Numbered from the stretch's first letter, positions 1-6,268 are shown. The stretch is 13,871 nt of DNA from JAVBMJ01 sp031552535 (GCA_031552535.1 JAVBMJ010000086.1:1-13871), one strand, 5' to 3'. Program-made: numbers and translations. The notes: generated from the letters alone by a model not told the origin.

Positions 1-91
1 TGAAATGTTCAGGATAATCCTCGACTGCGATTAGTTCGAAGTGATCAAATACCTCAGTGGGTAAAATCAATTTGGATAAGTCTGTTTGCAT
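1..91 (-). CDS. Probable IS transposase N-terminal region protein, 5' end only (cut by window edge)
   Basis: Reading leftwards from an ATG at 91, the frame is open to the window edge (30 codons). The peptide begins MQTDLSKLILPTEVFDHFEL and continues with an acidic IAVEDYPEHF stretch. From memory this resembles the N-terminus of the small ORF upstream of transposase in ISAon1-type insertion sequences of Bacteroidota (LxLILPxxxxxxFEL pattern); I cannot search to confirm. The in-frame TGA seven codons upstream excludes a longer start without another initiator. A TATCTTTG box (96-103) sits only four bases before the ATG, so the message would be nearly leaderless, and no matching TTTG -33 box is seen. 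The rest of the element, including any transposase, lies outside the window. It could instead be an unrelated hypothetical protein. Confidence 0.45.
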   Translation of the reverse strand, partial: MQTDLSKLILPTEVFDHFELIAVEDYPEHF

Positions 92-171
92 CCCGCAAAG
101 ATAAACTTTTCACCCGCTCCACCCGGTTTTTACATTGAGCCCTTAAAATTGCGGTATTTTTCCCAAACTGA

Positions 172-213
172 GGCAAAAGAAAAAACCTTGAAATCATTGG
201 ATTTCAAGGTTTT
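172..213 (-). terminator. Rho-independent terminator of tRNA-Asp
   Basis: A perfect 14-bp stem (182-195 with 200-213, AAAACCTTGAAATC against its complement) closes a 4-base loop. On the minus strand it is followed by a T-rich run (TTTTTTCTTTT). It lies 23 bases beyond the 3' end of the tRNA gene. Confidence 0.85.
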
Positions 214-235
214 ACGCAGAATTACTACTTGATTT

Positions 236-312
236 TGGCGGTATGGACGGGACTCGAACCCGCGACCCCCTGCGTGACAGGCAGGTATTCTAACCAGCTG
301 AACTACCACACC
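236..312 (-). tRNA. tRNA-Asp (anticodon GTC)
   Basis: The minus strand folds as a full cloverleaf. The acceptor arm is GGTGTGG paired with CCATACC (one G-T pair). The anticodon loop CTGTCAC carries GTC, the T loop is TTCGAGT, the discriminator base is G, and the CCA end is encoded (236-238). A promoter of Bacteroidota type lies upstream and a strong terminator downstream, so it appears to be a single-gene transcript. Confidence 0.97.
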
Positions 313-374
313 ATTAAGATCGTAAAGCAGAGCAATAAGCACTTAAGGAAAGTATTAAAGCCTGTTTTGCACCG

Positions 375-405
375 CAAATATACAACACTATTTTGTTCTG
401 ACAAA
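375..405 (-). promoter_or_regulatory. Bacteroidota-type promoter for tRNA-Asp
   Basis: On the minus strand there is TTTG (402-405), a 19-base spacer, and TATATTTG (375-382). This is an exact match to the TTTG / TAnnTTTG housekeeping promoter pattern of Bacteroidota. Transcription should begin near 368, giving a leader of about 55 bases before the tRNA. Confidence 0.85.
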
Positions 406-475
406 AAAAATGTGCAAAAAAAAGTCGAAATTATCTGAATAGCCCATTGCCCTTAGGGTATTTCATTTAAAATGA

Positions 476-1069
476 CTATTTCACCCGTCCCGGCTGCTCC
501 GATGAACCGATATATTGAGCGGCCGCCTGGAGCGCATCGTAGAATCCGGCGCCGAAACGACGCTCCAAAGGCTCCCGCAGGGTGGCATAAAGCGGCACAC
601 GTTTACGGCGGCCACACTCGACCGCACCATGGCACACATCCCAACGGTGGTAGTTCAAACCCACCATGCCGTTCGAGAAATTAACCAGCCTTATCGGATA
701 AAGATGACACGATATGGGTTTGCGGAATGATGTTTTTCCCTCTATGAAAGCCCGTTCTATCGCACAGAGCGTCACATCGCCATCCATATAGGCGTATGCA
801 CACTCGGCCCCGTTGACCAGAGGGGTAGTCGAATCTCCGTCGTCGTCGATCACCATGAACCCGTCACGCAGCACTGCTTCTATCCCTTCCGGCGTCATAT
901 AAGGACGGTAAGCCTCCCATTCGCGCTCCAGTATCTCCTCTTCCCGGGCTTCGAGCGGCGCTCCTGCATTACCTTCCACGCAGCAAATACCTTTGCATAC
1001 CCCTAAATCGCAACAAAAGTGCTCAGTGAGTACATCGATGCTTACAATCTTTCCATCTATTTCGATCAT
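476..1069 (-). CDS. DUF3109 family Cys-rich protein
   Basis: A 197-residue soluble protein matching my memory of the DUF3109 family (also linked to putative zinc/iron-chelating YkgJ-like proteins), whose biochemical role is unknown. Ten cysteines are present at residues 19, 20, 25, 29, 30, 90, 102, 121, 146 and 152. They include the CCDLGVCKGICCVEG cluster, the NGAECAY and VTLCAIE motifs, and the family hallmark KPISCHLYPIR (117-127). That arrangement suggests metal or Fe-S binding, which is inference. I chose the ATG at 1069 because MIEIDGKIVSID is the family N-terminus. The open frame continues upstream to 1198, but that Arg/Pro-rich stretch runs towards the gapA terminator and is not conserved-looking. 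No signal peptide or membrane segment is seen. It is downstream of gapA but separated by a terminator, so it is probably transcribed on its own. Confidence 0.85.
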   Translation of the reverse strand: MIEIDGKIVSIDVLTEHFCCDLGVCKGICCVEGNAGAPLEAREEEILEREWEAYRPYMTPEGIEAVLRDGFMVIDDDGDSTTPLVNGAECAYAYMDGDVTLCAIERAFIEGKTSFRKPISCHLYPIRLVNFSNGMVGLNYHRWDVCHGAVECGRRKRVPLYATLREPLERRFGAGFYDALQAAAQYIGSSEQPGRVK

Positions 1070-1198
1070 AAATCTACTGTCTATTTTACCTGTTACAGCC
1101 TTCCGGGGCGGCAAGTTACAAAACATTTGGAGTCTGTGGAAGATCTGCCGCTTTTTTGCTCCGGGTCCGATCCCGGGAGAGGAGCGCGGTGAAGTCAA

Positions 1199-1246
1199 AG
1201 CGCAAAACAGAAAGAGCCTGCCTCAAAATCATTTCGAGACAGGCTC
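1199..1246 (-). terminator. Rho-independent terminator of gapA
   Basis: A hairpin with stem GAGCCTG (1214-1220) and CAGGCTC (1240-1246), extended inward by CTC/GAG after one mismatch. On the minus strand it is followed by a T-rich tail (CTTTCTGTTTTG). It begins 27 bases after the gapA stop codon. Confidence 0.75.
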
Positions 1247-1272
1247 CGATGGTTGGAATTACTGTAAGCGGT

Positions 1273-2277
1273 TTACTTAACAGTGTCCATATATTGGATC
1301 AATTCCACTACTTTGTTCGAGTAGCCCCACTCGTTGTCGTACCACGATACGAGCTTCACGAAATTAGCGTTGAGCGAGATACCTGCTTTGGCATCGAATA
1401 CCGATGTGCGGGCTTCGCCTACGAAATCCGAAGAAACAACTTCGTCTTCGGTGTAACCCAGTATGCCTTTCAATTCGCCTTCCGCAGCCTCTTTGATGGC
1501 AGCGCAAATTTCAGCATAGGTAGCGGCTTTTTCCAGACGGCATGTAAGGTCGACAACCGATACGTCGAGAGTCGGTACTCGGAATGACATGCCGGTCAAC
1601 TTACCATTGAGCGAAGGAATAACTTTGCCTACAGCTTTTGCAGCACCGGTCGACGAAGGAATGATGTTGCCTGAAGCGGCGCGACCACCCCTCCAGTCCT
1701 TAGCCGAAGGACCGTCGACAGTTTTCTGAGTAGCGGTAGTAGCATGTACGGTAGTCATCAAACCCTCTACGATGCCGAATTTGTCGTGAATAACCTTAGC
1801 CAGCGGAGCCAGACAGTTGGTGGTGCAGGATGCGTTCGAAACGATGGTCTCGCCCGCGTACGACTTGTTGTTTACGCCCATTACGAACATCGGGGTGTCG
1901 TCTTTCGACGGAGCCGACATCACAACGCGCTTGGCACCGGCCTCGATGTGCTTGGCAGCGGTGTCTTTCGAAAGGAAAAGACCGGTAGATTCGACAACGT
2001 ACTCAGCGCCTACCTCGTTCCACTTCAACATTGCAGGGTCTTTCTCTGCAGTAACGCGGATCGACTTGCCGTTAACCACCAGGTTGCCGTCCTTAACTTC
2101 GATAGAGCCCTTGAACTGTCCGTGAACAGTGTCGTAACGAAGCATATAAGCCATGTAATCTACCGAAATAAGGTCGTTGATACCTACAACTTCCACTTCG
2201 GGTTTTGTCATCGCTGCGCGAAATACCAAACGGCCGATACGTCCGAAACCGTTGATGCCAATTTTAATCGTTGCCAT
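1273..2277 (-). CDS. gapA: Glyceraldehyde-3-phosphate dehydrogenase (type I, phosphorylating)
   Basis: A 334-residue cytosolic GAPDH, the usual length. It converts glyceraldehyde 3-phosphate, phosphate and NAD to 1,3-bisphosphoglycerate in glycolysis, and works as a homotetramer in known family members. The Rossmann motif INGFGRIGRLVF is at residues 8-19. Asp35 follows the second beta strand, consistent with NAD preference. The catalytic motif SNASCTTNCLAPL has nucleophile Cys151, and the general base is His178 in TTVHATTATQK. The C-terminal VSWYDNEWGYSNKVVELI block is intact. The start ATG at 2277 gives the standard MATIKIGINGFG N-terminus. It has its own promoter (2324-2354) and a terminator downstream (1199-1246), so it is monocistronic. 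Nothing is missing or unusual. Confidence 0.98.
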   Translation of the reverse strand: MATIKIGINGFGRIGRLVFRAAMTKPEVEVVGINDLISVDYMAYMLRYDTVHGQFKGSIEVKDGNLVVNGKSIRVTAEKDPAMLKWNEVGAEYVVESTGLFLSKDTAAKHIEAGAKRVVMSAPSKDDTPMFVMGVNNKSYAGETIVSNASCTTNCLAPLAKVIHDKFGIVEGLMTTVHATTATQKTVDGPSAKDWRGGRAASGNIIPSSTGAAKAVGKVIPSLNGKLTGMSFRVPTLDVSVVDLTCRLEKAATYAEICAAIKEAAEGELKGILGYTEDEVVSSDFVGEARTSVFDAKAGISLNANFVKLVSWYDNEWGYSNKVVELIQYMDTVK

Positions 2278-2323
2278 TGTCTTATCTTTTAATTTGGTTT
2301 ACCTGCTTTTCCTTTTTCCGCCA

Positions 2324-2354
2324 CAAAATTAAATATTTTTATTAAATCTGCAAA
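2324..2354 (-). promoter_or_regulatory. Bacteroidota-type promoter for gapA
   Basis: On the minus strand there is TTTG (2351-2354), a 19-base spacer and TAATTTTG (2324-2331), a full match to the phylum consensus. Predicted transcription start is near 2317, leaving an A/T-rich leader of about 40 bases with no strong Shine-Dalgarno site. Confidence 0.85.
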
Positions 2355-2426
2355 AACCGCACCGGCCTGCGAAATAATGCATAATTGGGATTGTTGCATA
2401 ACGCACATGTTATCAGCGCCAATGCG

Positions 2427-2446
2427 CTTAAAGGCCTCGCAAGGCC
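2427..2446 (-). terminator. Short possible terminator after the mlaF-like gene
   Basis: The inverted repeat GGCCT (2433-2437) / AGGCC (2442-2446) has a four-base loop and, on the minus strand, a brief TTT tail. It lies just beyond the ATPase stop codon. The stem is short and the T run weak, so termination is tentative. Confidence 0.4.
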
Positions 2447-2458
2447 GGTCATATTTAA

Positions 2459-3205
2459 CTATTTCTTAATGCGGCGCACCATCGACGAGGCGAACACAAA
2501 GTCGTTCAGCTCCTTATTCCCCGAATCGAGGACGTTGGCCTTGCTCCCTTCCCACCACAGGCGCCCCTCATTGAGGAAAATGATTTTTTCGCCGATCTGT
2601 ACCACCGAATTCATGTCGTGGGTGTTAATGATGGTCGTAATGTCGAACTCCTTGGTAAGGTCGTGTATCAGTTTGTCGATAACCACCGAAGTCTTGGGAT
2701 CGAGACCCGAGTTTGGCTCGTCGCAGAACAAGTACTTGGGATTCATCACTATGGCGCGCGCTATCGCCACACGTTTGATCATGCCCCCGCTCAACTCCGA
2801 CGGATAGAGCCGTCCCGCGTCGGGCAGTTCGACACGATTGAGGAACTGGTTTACGCGCGAGCGCTTTTCCCTCTCGCTGAGGTTGGTGAAAAGATCGAGC
2901 GGCAGCTTGACATTCTCCTCTACCGTCGACGAATCGAGCAACGCCCCGCCCTGGAACAACATCCCCATGTCGCGGCGGATACGCTTGCGTTCGCGGAAAT
3001 CGAGTTCCGAAAAACATATGTCGTCGTAATATATGGCCCCCGAATCTATCTTGTGTAATCCAACCAACGATTTCAACATCACCGTCTTGCCCGATCCACT
3101 CTGTCCTATTATCAGGTTAGTTTTGCCACGCTCGAAAGTTACCGAAATATCGTCGAGGATCACCCGCCCGTCGAACGATTTGACTACATGCTCGGCCCTT
3201 ATCAT
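2459..3205 (-). CDS. mlaF: ABC transporter ATP-binding protein, MlaF/Mkl type
   Basis: A 248-residue cytoplasmic ATPase of the Mla (maintenance of lipid asymmetry) family, which in characterised systems powers phospholipid movement between inner and outer membranes. Visible motifs are Walker A GQSGSGKT (34-41), Q-loop Gln85 in LFQGGALLDSSTV, ABC signature LSGGM (138-142), Walker B YLFCDEP (158-164), D-loop SGLDP and switch His196. The GGALLDSSTVEENV stretch and the SGGMIKRVAIARA form of the signature are typical of MlaF rather than of importer or export ATPases. Its ATG overlaps the stop of the permease gene by four bases (ATGA), which implies translational coupling. No MCE-domain (MlaD) gene follows before gapA. 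Family assignment is firm; the actual lipid substrate is inferred. Confidence 0.9.
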   Translation of the reverse strand: MIRAEHVVKSFDGRVILDDISVTFERGKTNLIIGQSGSGKTVMLKSLVGLHKIDSGAIYYDDICFSELDFRERKRIRRDMGMLFQGGALLDSSTVEENVKLPLDLFTNLSEREKRSRVNQFLNRVELPDAGRLYPSELSGGMIKRVAIARAIVMNPKYLFCDEPNSGLDPKTSVVIDKLIHDLTKEFDITTIINTHDMNSVVQIGEKIIFLNEGRLWWEGSKANVLDSGNKELNDFVFASSMVRRIKK

Positions 3206-3942
3206 ATCAATAGTAATTGGGTGAGGATGAGGTTGAAAATAAGTATCATGACCGAACTCACGACCACAGCCTTCGTGCTGGCCGAGCCAACTTCCAGGGA
3301 ATTGCCCTTGGCATAATAGCCGTAAAAGCCCGAGATCGACGTGATAAGGAACGCAAACACCCCTGACTTGATCAGCGAATAGACTATCGAGAAGGGACGA
3401 AACGCGAATTTCAACCCGTCGATATACATATCCGGATTCATTATCCCCGTGAACATCGCAACGAAATATCCGCCTGCCGACCCGATTATCATACTCATGA
3501 TCGTAAGAAACGGGAAAAACAGCACCATGCTCACGATCTTGGGCAGTATCAGGTAGCTGGCCGAGTTCACACCCATGATCTCAAGCGCGTCGATCTGTTC
3601 GGTGATGCGCATAGTACCTATTTCTGACGAGATGTTCGATCCCACTTTACCCGAAAGGATCAGCGCAACGACCGTCGAGCTGAACTCCAGGATCATCGAC
3701 TCGCGCGTGGCGTAACCGATAAGATATTTCGGTATGAAAGGCGATTCGAGGTTGATGGCCATCTGAAGCATGATAACGGCACCCATGAATACCGATATAA
3801 TGGCCACTATGCCGATAGACTTGATGCCGAGCGAATCCATTTCCGTCAATATGCGGCGGCGGTAGATGCTTATCTTCTCCGGCTTGGAAAAAACCTTGGA
3901 CAGCAGTACTATATACTGGCCGAAAATTTCGAGAAAACCCAT
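3202..3942 (-). CDS. mlaE: MlaE-type ABC transporter permease
   Basis: A 246-residue inner-membrane permease, the normal length for MlaE. It starts with an interfacial amphipathic stretch and then has about five hydrophobic segments. The family signature covers residues 98-125 (GKVGSNISSEIGTMRITEQI followed by DALEIMGV), the cytoplasmic coupling region that contacts the ATPase. In known Mla complexes the permease dimer sits under a ring of MCE-domain proteins. It begins two bases after the DUF4834 stop and overlaps the ATPase start by four bases, so the three genes form one transcript. There is no partner MCE gene in the window, so the substrate-binding subunit must be encoded elsewhere. Confidence 0.93.
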   Translation of the reverse strand: MGFLEIFGQYIVLLSKVFSKPEKISIYRRRILTEMDSLGIKSIGIVAIISVFMGAVIMLQMAINLESPFIPKYLIGYATRESMILEFSSTVVALILSGKVGSNISSEIGTMRITEQIDALEIMGVNSASYLILPKIVSMVLFFPFLTIMSMIIGSAGGYFVAMFTGIMNPDMYIDGLKFAFRPFSIVYSLIKSGVFAFLITSISGFYGYYAKGNSLEVGSASTKAVVVSSVMILIFNLILTQLLLI

Positions 3943-3944
3943 AC

Positions 3945-4211
3945 TTAATTCTCTTTTATCTCCTCGTAATCCACATAATCGCCTACGGCGCGGTTGACCC
4001 TTTTGCGTCCGGTCCCGGGATTTTTCATAATTTTAACCTCGCCCTCGCGCTTTTGCCCCGCCGCATCGCCCTCAGTGCCATATTGTTGCTGTTGCTGCGC
4101 CTTGCGGCTGAGACGGCCAAGCAAAACATAGAACAATGTCCGGCCCAATAACGGCAGGATGACGAACAGTATTACGAATCCGATGAACAGAAACAAAAAA
4201 AGTGTTTTCAT
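3945..4211 (-). CDS. DUF4834 family small membrane protein
   Basis: An 88-residue protein with one N-terminal membrane segment (roughly residues 3-30, LFLFLFIGFVILFVILPLLG). A cytoplasmic-looking charged tail follows, containing a QQQQQ run (about 39-43) and many Lys/Arg/Glu. I match it from memory to DUF4834, a Bacteroidota family of unknown function. It is the first gene of the operon and lies two bases upstream of the MlaE-type permease. A role as a small accessory to the lipid transporter is possible but is only inference from position. The start MKTLFLFLF is the only sensible one. Confidence 0.7.
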   Translation of the reverse strand: MKTLFLFLFIGFVILFVILPLLGRTLFYVLLGRLSRKAQQQQQYGTEGDAAGQKREGEVKIMKNPGTGRKRVNRAVGDYVDYEEIKEN

Positions 4212-4258
4212 AATCTTAAGCGGCAGGATAGCGACCCCGCAAATTCCATACCCGACAG

Positions 4259-4266
4259 CAAAGGTA
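4259..4266 (-). promoter_or_regulatory. Probable -7 box for the DUF4834-mlaE-mlaF operon
   Basis: TACCTTTG on the minus strand fits TAnnTTTG and lies about 48 bases before the DUF4834 start. The -33 position carries no TTTG, so the promoter may be weak or need an activator. Confidence 0.5.
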
Positions 4267-4348
4267 CAAACTTTTCACGGTTTTGGAATCCGTTTGAGAA
4301 ACTGTTTGGTTTCCCATGGGAAAAGACTTCAGTAGATTCCGGGATCGA

Positions 4349-4408
4349 TTTTGCGTGAAAACAGAGGAGCATAGCGGTGTTCTATGTAACGATATTTTCA
4401 CGCGAAAA
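4349..4408. repeat. Nested hairpin inside repeat copy A
   Basis: TTTTGCGTGAAAA (4349-4361) pairs with TTTTCACGCGAAAA (4395-4408), with one extra G on the right arm. Inside it, CATAG and CTATG form a second short stem around a seven-base loop. There is no T-run placed as in a terminator. It may form as a cruciform or in RNA. Confidence 0.6.
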
Positions 4409-4440
4409 GCGGTCCGGAAGAACTTATAATACTTTACAAT

Positions 4441-4674
4441 AACCCGTTGTGCATTTAAGAAATATGAATCGTTGATTTTGCAACGGTCACATCACCGGCT
4501 TTGCCACGCAAAGCTGTTGGCCCGCAGCCACCCGGCGCGGAGGGCCGATAAAATCGCCTCCGGCTCATTATCCGCACTCCGCTGGCTGCGAACTGACTCA
4601 TGAATTCCAGCAAACAGCTGATAACATGAGCATTACACTCAGCAGGCCTCCGTATTCTAAATGCGCAACGGGTT
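4441..4674. mobile_element. MITE-like non-autonomous element, 234 bp, with ACAAT target duplication
   Basis: The left end begins AACCCGTTGTGCATTTAAG and the right end, reverse-complemented, begins AACCCGTTGCGCATTTAG. The terminal inverted repeats are about 20 bp with one mismatch and one indel. The direct repeat ACAAT flanks both ends (4436-4440 and 4675-4679), as expected of a target-site duplication. No open frame of useful length lies inside. The interior is G/C-richer than its surroundings and strongly self-complementary. It has GCTTTG/CAAAGC around CCACG, CGGAGG..CGAT/ATCG.CCTCCG around AAA, and CGCAGCCA pairing with TGGCTGCG. It would need a transposase in trans; the IS family is unknown to me. 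Confidence 0.72.
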
Positions 4675-4773
4675 ACAATAGAAAATTTAAACAGTTTCTA
4701 AAGCAAGATCTTGTGCCAGGGCATCGTTTTCTGCAGCTTATCCGCATTATGATGGCGTTTGCCGGGCAATGCG

Positions 4774-4804
4774 TTGGAAAGCAAATAAATTAGTGGTATC
4801 TTCG
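4774..4804 (+). promoter_or_regulatory. Promoter for the first beta-barrel gene
   Basis: TTGG (4774-4777), a 19-base spacer and TATCTTCG (4797-4804) are a near match to TTTG / TAnnTTTG. Transcription would begin near 4811, about 35 bases before the ATG. Confidence 0.6.
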
Positions 4805-4845
4805 CTGCTGCCATGGGAGTGGCGCAATCGTGTAAATTGTGAATA

Positions 4846-5412
4846 ATGAAAAAATTATCTATTGCTGTCTTTTTTTGTGTATTCGCCTTTACGACCCTGG
4901 CCCAGACCAGGTTGTGGGTTGGCGGAAGCGTGAGTTTCGGGGCGTCGGAATCGGGCGAAACGAATTTCGGGATATTTCCTGAATTCGGATACCGCCTGTC
5001 AAAGAGTGCAAGCCTGGGCTTGATGCTGGGGTACTCTTACCAAAAATCTGAATTATCCGTAGGGGAGGTGGAACGGGTTTCAAATGGTTTTGTAGTGAAT
5101 CCGTTCCTGCGCTACGCATTCTTCCAGGGTCGTGCGGGAGCGTTGTTTGTGGATGGCAGCACACGTTATGCCTTGTACGTCAGCAAGCTGAAAGGGACAG
5201 GGCATTATGCGTATGAAACCTCTTCTACAATCTTTGATGCAGGGATAAGGCCGGGTATATCTATAAATGTTTCTGACAGGGTGGCTATTACAAGCCGGGT
5301 GGGATTTTTGGGATATTCCTGCGAGAGGTATGGCCCCGGAGACTATGATGAGAAATTTGTGTGTGATTTCGGCATGGATTATATCGATATAGGGTTTTAC
5401 GTGAGGTTCTGA
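4846..5412 (+). CDS. Small outer-membrane beta-barrel protein (first of a tandem pair)
   Basis: A 188-residue secreted protein. Residues 1-20 are a Sec signal peptide (MKKLSIAVFFCVFAFTTLAQ). The mature part consists of alternating aromatic and small residues in short strands: LWVGGSVSF, FGYRLSKSASLGLMLGYSY, FVVNPFLRYAFF, GALFVDGSTRYAL, FDAGIRPGISINV, VAITSRVGFLGYS. It ends YIDIGFYVRF with a terminal Phe, the usual sorting signal of outer-membrane barrels. The layout fits the OMP_b-brl / OmpA-like eight-stranded barrel type. Ligand and function are unknown; I cannot tell porin, adhesin or structural role. It is clearly paralogous to the next gene (shared VGG-SF, PE-GY, NPF-RY, GIRPG, GFLGY/GFIGY and C-terminal DI-Y-F-V-F blocks). 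A promoter lies at 4774-4804. Confidence 0.85.
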   Translation: MKKLSIAVFFCVFAFTTLAQTRLWVGGSVSFGASESGETNFGIFPEFGYRLSKSASLGLMLGYSYQKSELSVGEVERVSNGFVVNPFLRYAFFQGRAGALFVDGSTRYALYVSKLKGTGHYAYETSSTIFDAGIRPGISINVSDRVAITSRVGFLGYSCERYGPGDYDEKFVCDFGMDYIDIGFYVRF

Positions 5413-5485
5413 CCACCCCATTATTCAGATAAGTTATAACCCGGGAGTCTGCTTGTGTCTAACTTGATCCCAAAAACTGCTAACC

Positions 5486-6100
5486 ATGAATATAAAGAAA
5501 TTTGCGGGAATACTCACGGTATTCTGTTTTGCCTTATCGGGTTCGGCCCAGGAACGCGGACAGATATGGGTTGGGGGAAACATTAGTTTCTTTGAGGGTA
5601 GTTATGATAAGCATGAAGTTAAGTCATCGTCTTATTCGATCTGTCCCGAAGCGGGATATCAATTTTCGGAGAGATGGGGCGCCGGCTTGGCGGTCTTATC
5701 TAAACACACTAAAATCGAGGCAGAATCTGCCGTTGCAACCAAGACCATGACATATGGCGTGACTCCATTCGCGAGATATATTGCGGCCAAAGGCAAAATA
5801 GGTTATTTCTATCTGGATGGAGGGATTGGCTATGAAAATGATAAAGTTACATTATTCAATACTGTCGGCGGGGTGGGATATGACACAAAAACCCACTTAT
5901 TATCGATAGGAATACGCCCCGGGGTAGCGGTGAATCTGTCTAAAAATGTTGCTCTTACAGGCAGGTTCGGTTTTATTGGATATACATATTCCAAATGGGA
6001 CGAGCAGAATATGACCTCGAAGGAGACCTCGAAGGAGAGTTATTTCTCGTGCAACTTTAGTATAGAGGATATAGAATACGGGTTTGTCGTAAAGTTCTGA
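5486..6100 (+). CDS. Small outer-membrane beta-barrel protein (second of a tandem pair)
   Basis: A 204-residue paralogue of the preceding gene, 73 bases downstream. The signal peptide is about residues 1-22 (MNIKKFAGILTVFCFALSGSAQ). The barrel strands follow the same order as in its neighbour: IWVGGNISFFEG, PEAGYQFSERWGAGLAVL, GVTPFARYIAA, YFYLDGGIGYEN, LLSIGIRPGVAVNLSKNVALTGRFGFIGY. It ends IEYGFVVKF with terminal Phe. It is longer than the first copy in the surface-loop regions, including a 12-bp duplicated segment near the last loop (6014-6037). The gap before it has only a weak TAACTTGA box and no TTTG, so co-transcription with the first gene is plausible. Function unknown. Confidence 0.85.
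   Translation: MNIKKFAGILTVFCFALSGSAQERGQIWVGGNISFFEGSYDKHEVKSSSYSICPEAGYQFSERWGAGLAVLSKHTKIEAESAVATKTMTYGVTPFARYIAAKGKIGYFYLDGGIGYENDKVTLFNTVGGVGYDTKTHLLSIGIRPGVAVNLSKNVALTGRFGFIGYTYSKWDEQNMTSKETSKESYFSCNFSIEDIEYGFVVKF
6014..6037 (+). repeat. 12-bp in-frame tandem duplication
   Basis: ACCTCGAAGGAG occurs twice without a gap and encodes the repeated T-S-K-E in a predicted extracellular loop of the second barrel protein. Exact identity suggests recent slippage. Confidence 0.85.
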
Positions 6101-6142
6101 GGAGGTTAATCCGATGCCGTACGGCAAAATCGACGCGACCGT

Positions 6143-6174
6143 ATTGCGGGATCGGGGAATAATAATTATATTTG
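6143..6174 (+). promoter_or_regulatory. Promoter for tRNA-Val
   Basis: ATTG (6143-6146), a 20-base spacer and TATATTTG (6167-6174), with the tRNA starting 18 bases after the box. Confidence 0.7.
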
Positions 6175-6191
6175 CAGCCGCTAACAGCAAT

Positions 6192-6266
6192 GCGCTGTTA
6201 ACTCAGTCGGTTTAGAGTGTCACCTTGACAGGGTGGAAGTCAGTGGTTCGAGTCCACTACAGCGCA
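6192..6266 (+). tRNA. tRNA-Val (anticodon GAC)
   Basis: The acceptor arm GCGCTGT pairs perfectly with ACAGCGC and the discriminator is A. The D stem is ACTC/GAGT. The anticodon stem TCACC/GGTGG encloses loop TTGACAG with anticodon GAC. The T stem AGTGG/CCACT encloses TTCGAGT. CCA is not encoded (CAA follows), unlike the tRNA-Asp gene at 236-312, so it must be added by CCA-adding enzyme. Promoter upstream and terminator directly downstream indicate a single-gene transcript. Confidence 0.95.
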
Positions 6267-6268
6267 CA

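Larger units (their letters stand above)
4293..4702. repeat. Structured inverted-repeat element, copy A (interrupted by the MITE-like element)
   Basis: The outer arms AGAAACTGTTT (4297-4307) and AAACAGTTTCT (4689-4699) are perfect 11-bp complements. The right half, read with the 4441-4674 insert and one ACAAT removed (4394-4440 joined to 4680-4704), aligns with 8030-8105. Shared blocks are ATTTTC, AAAG, GTCCG-AAGAA, TTTACA and GAAAATTTAAACA. The uninterrupted unit would be about 171 bp. It fills the intergenic space between the mla-type operon and the beta-barrel genes. Function is unknown; it could be a non-autonomous transposable element or a structured RNA. Confidence 0.6.

Noticed and set aside
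1070..1198. N-terminal extension of the DUF3109 protein
   Set aside because: The family N-terminus MIEIDGKIV starts at 1069; the extension is Arg/Pro-rich and runs into the terminator region.
1744..2292. Long plus-strand frame antisense to gapA
   Set aside because: It is a shadow of a highly conserved gene with strong codon bias; the peptide has no recognisable features.
2388..2424. dif-like XerCD site (GCATAAC-GCACA-TGTTATC)
   Set aside because: The arms only loosely resemble dif arms and the central spacing is off; not enough to call.
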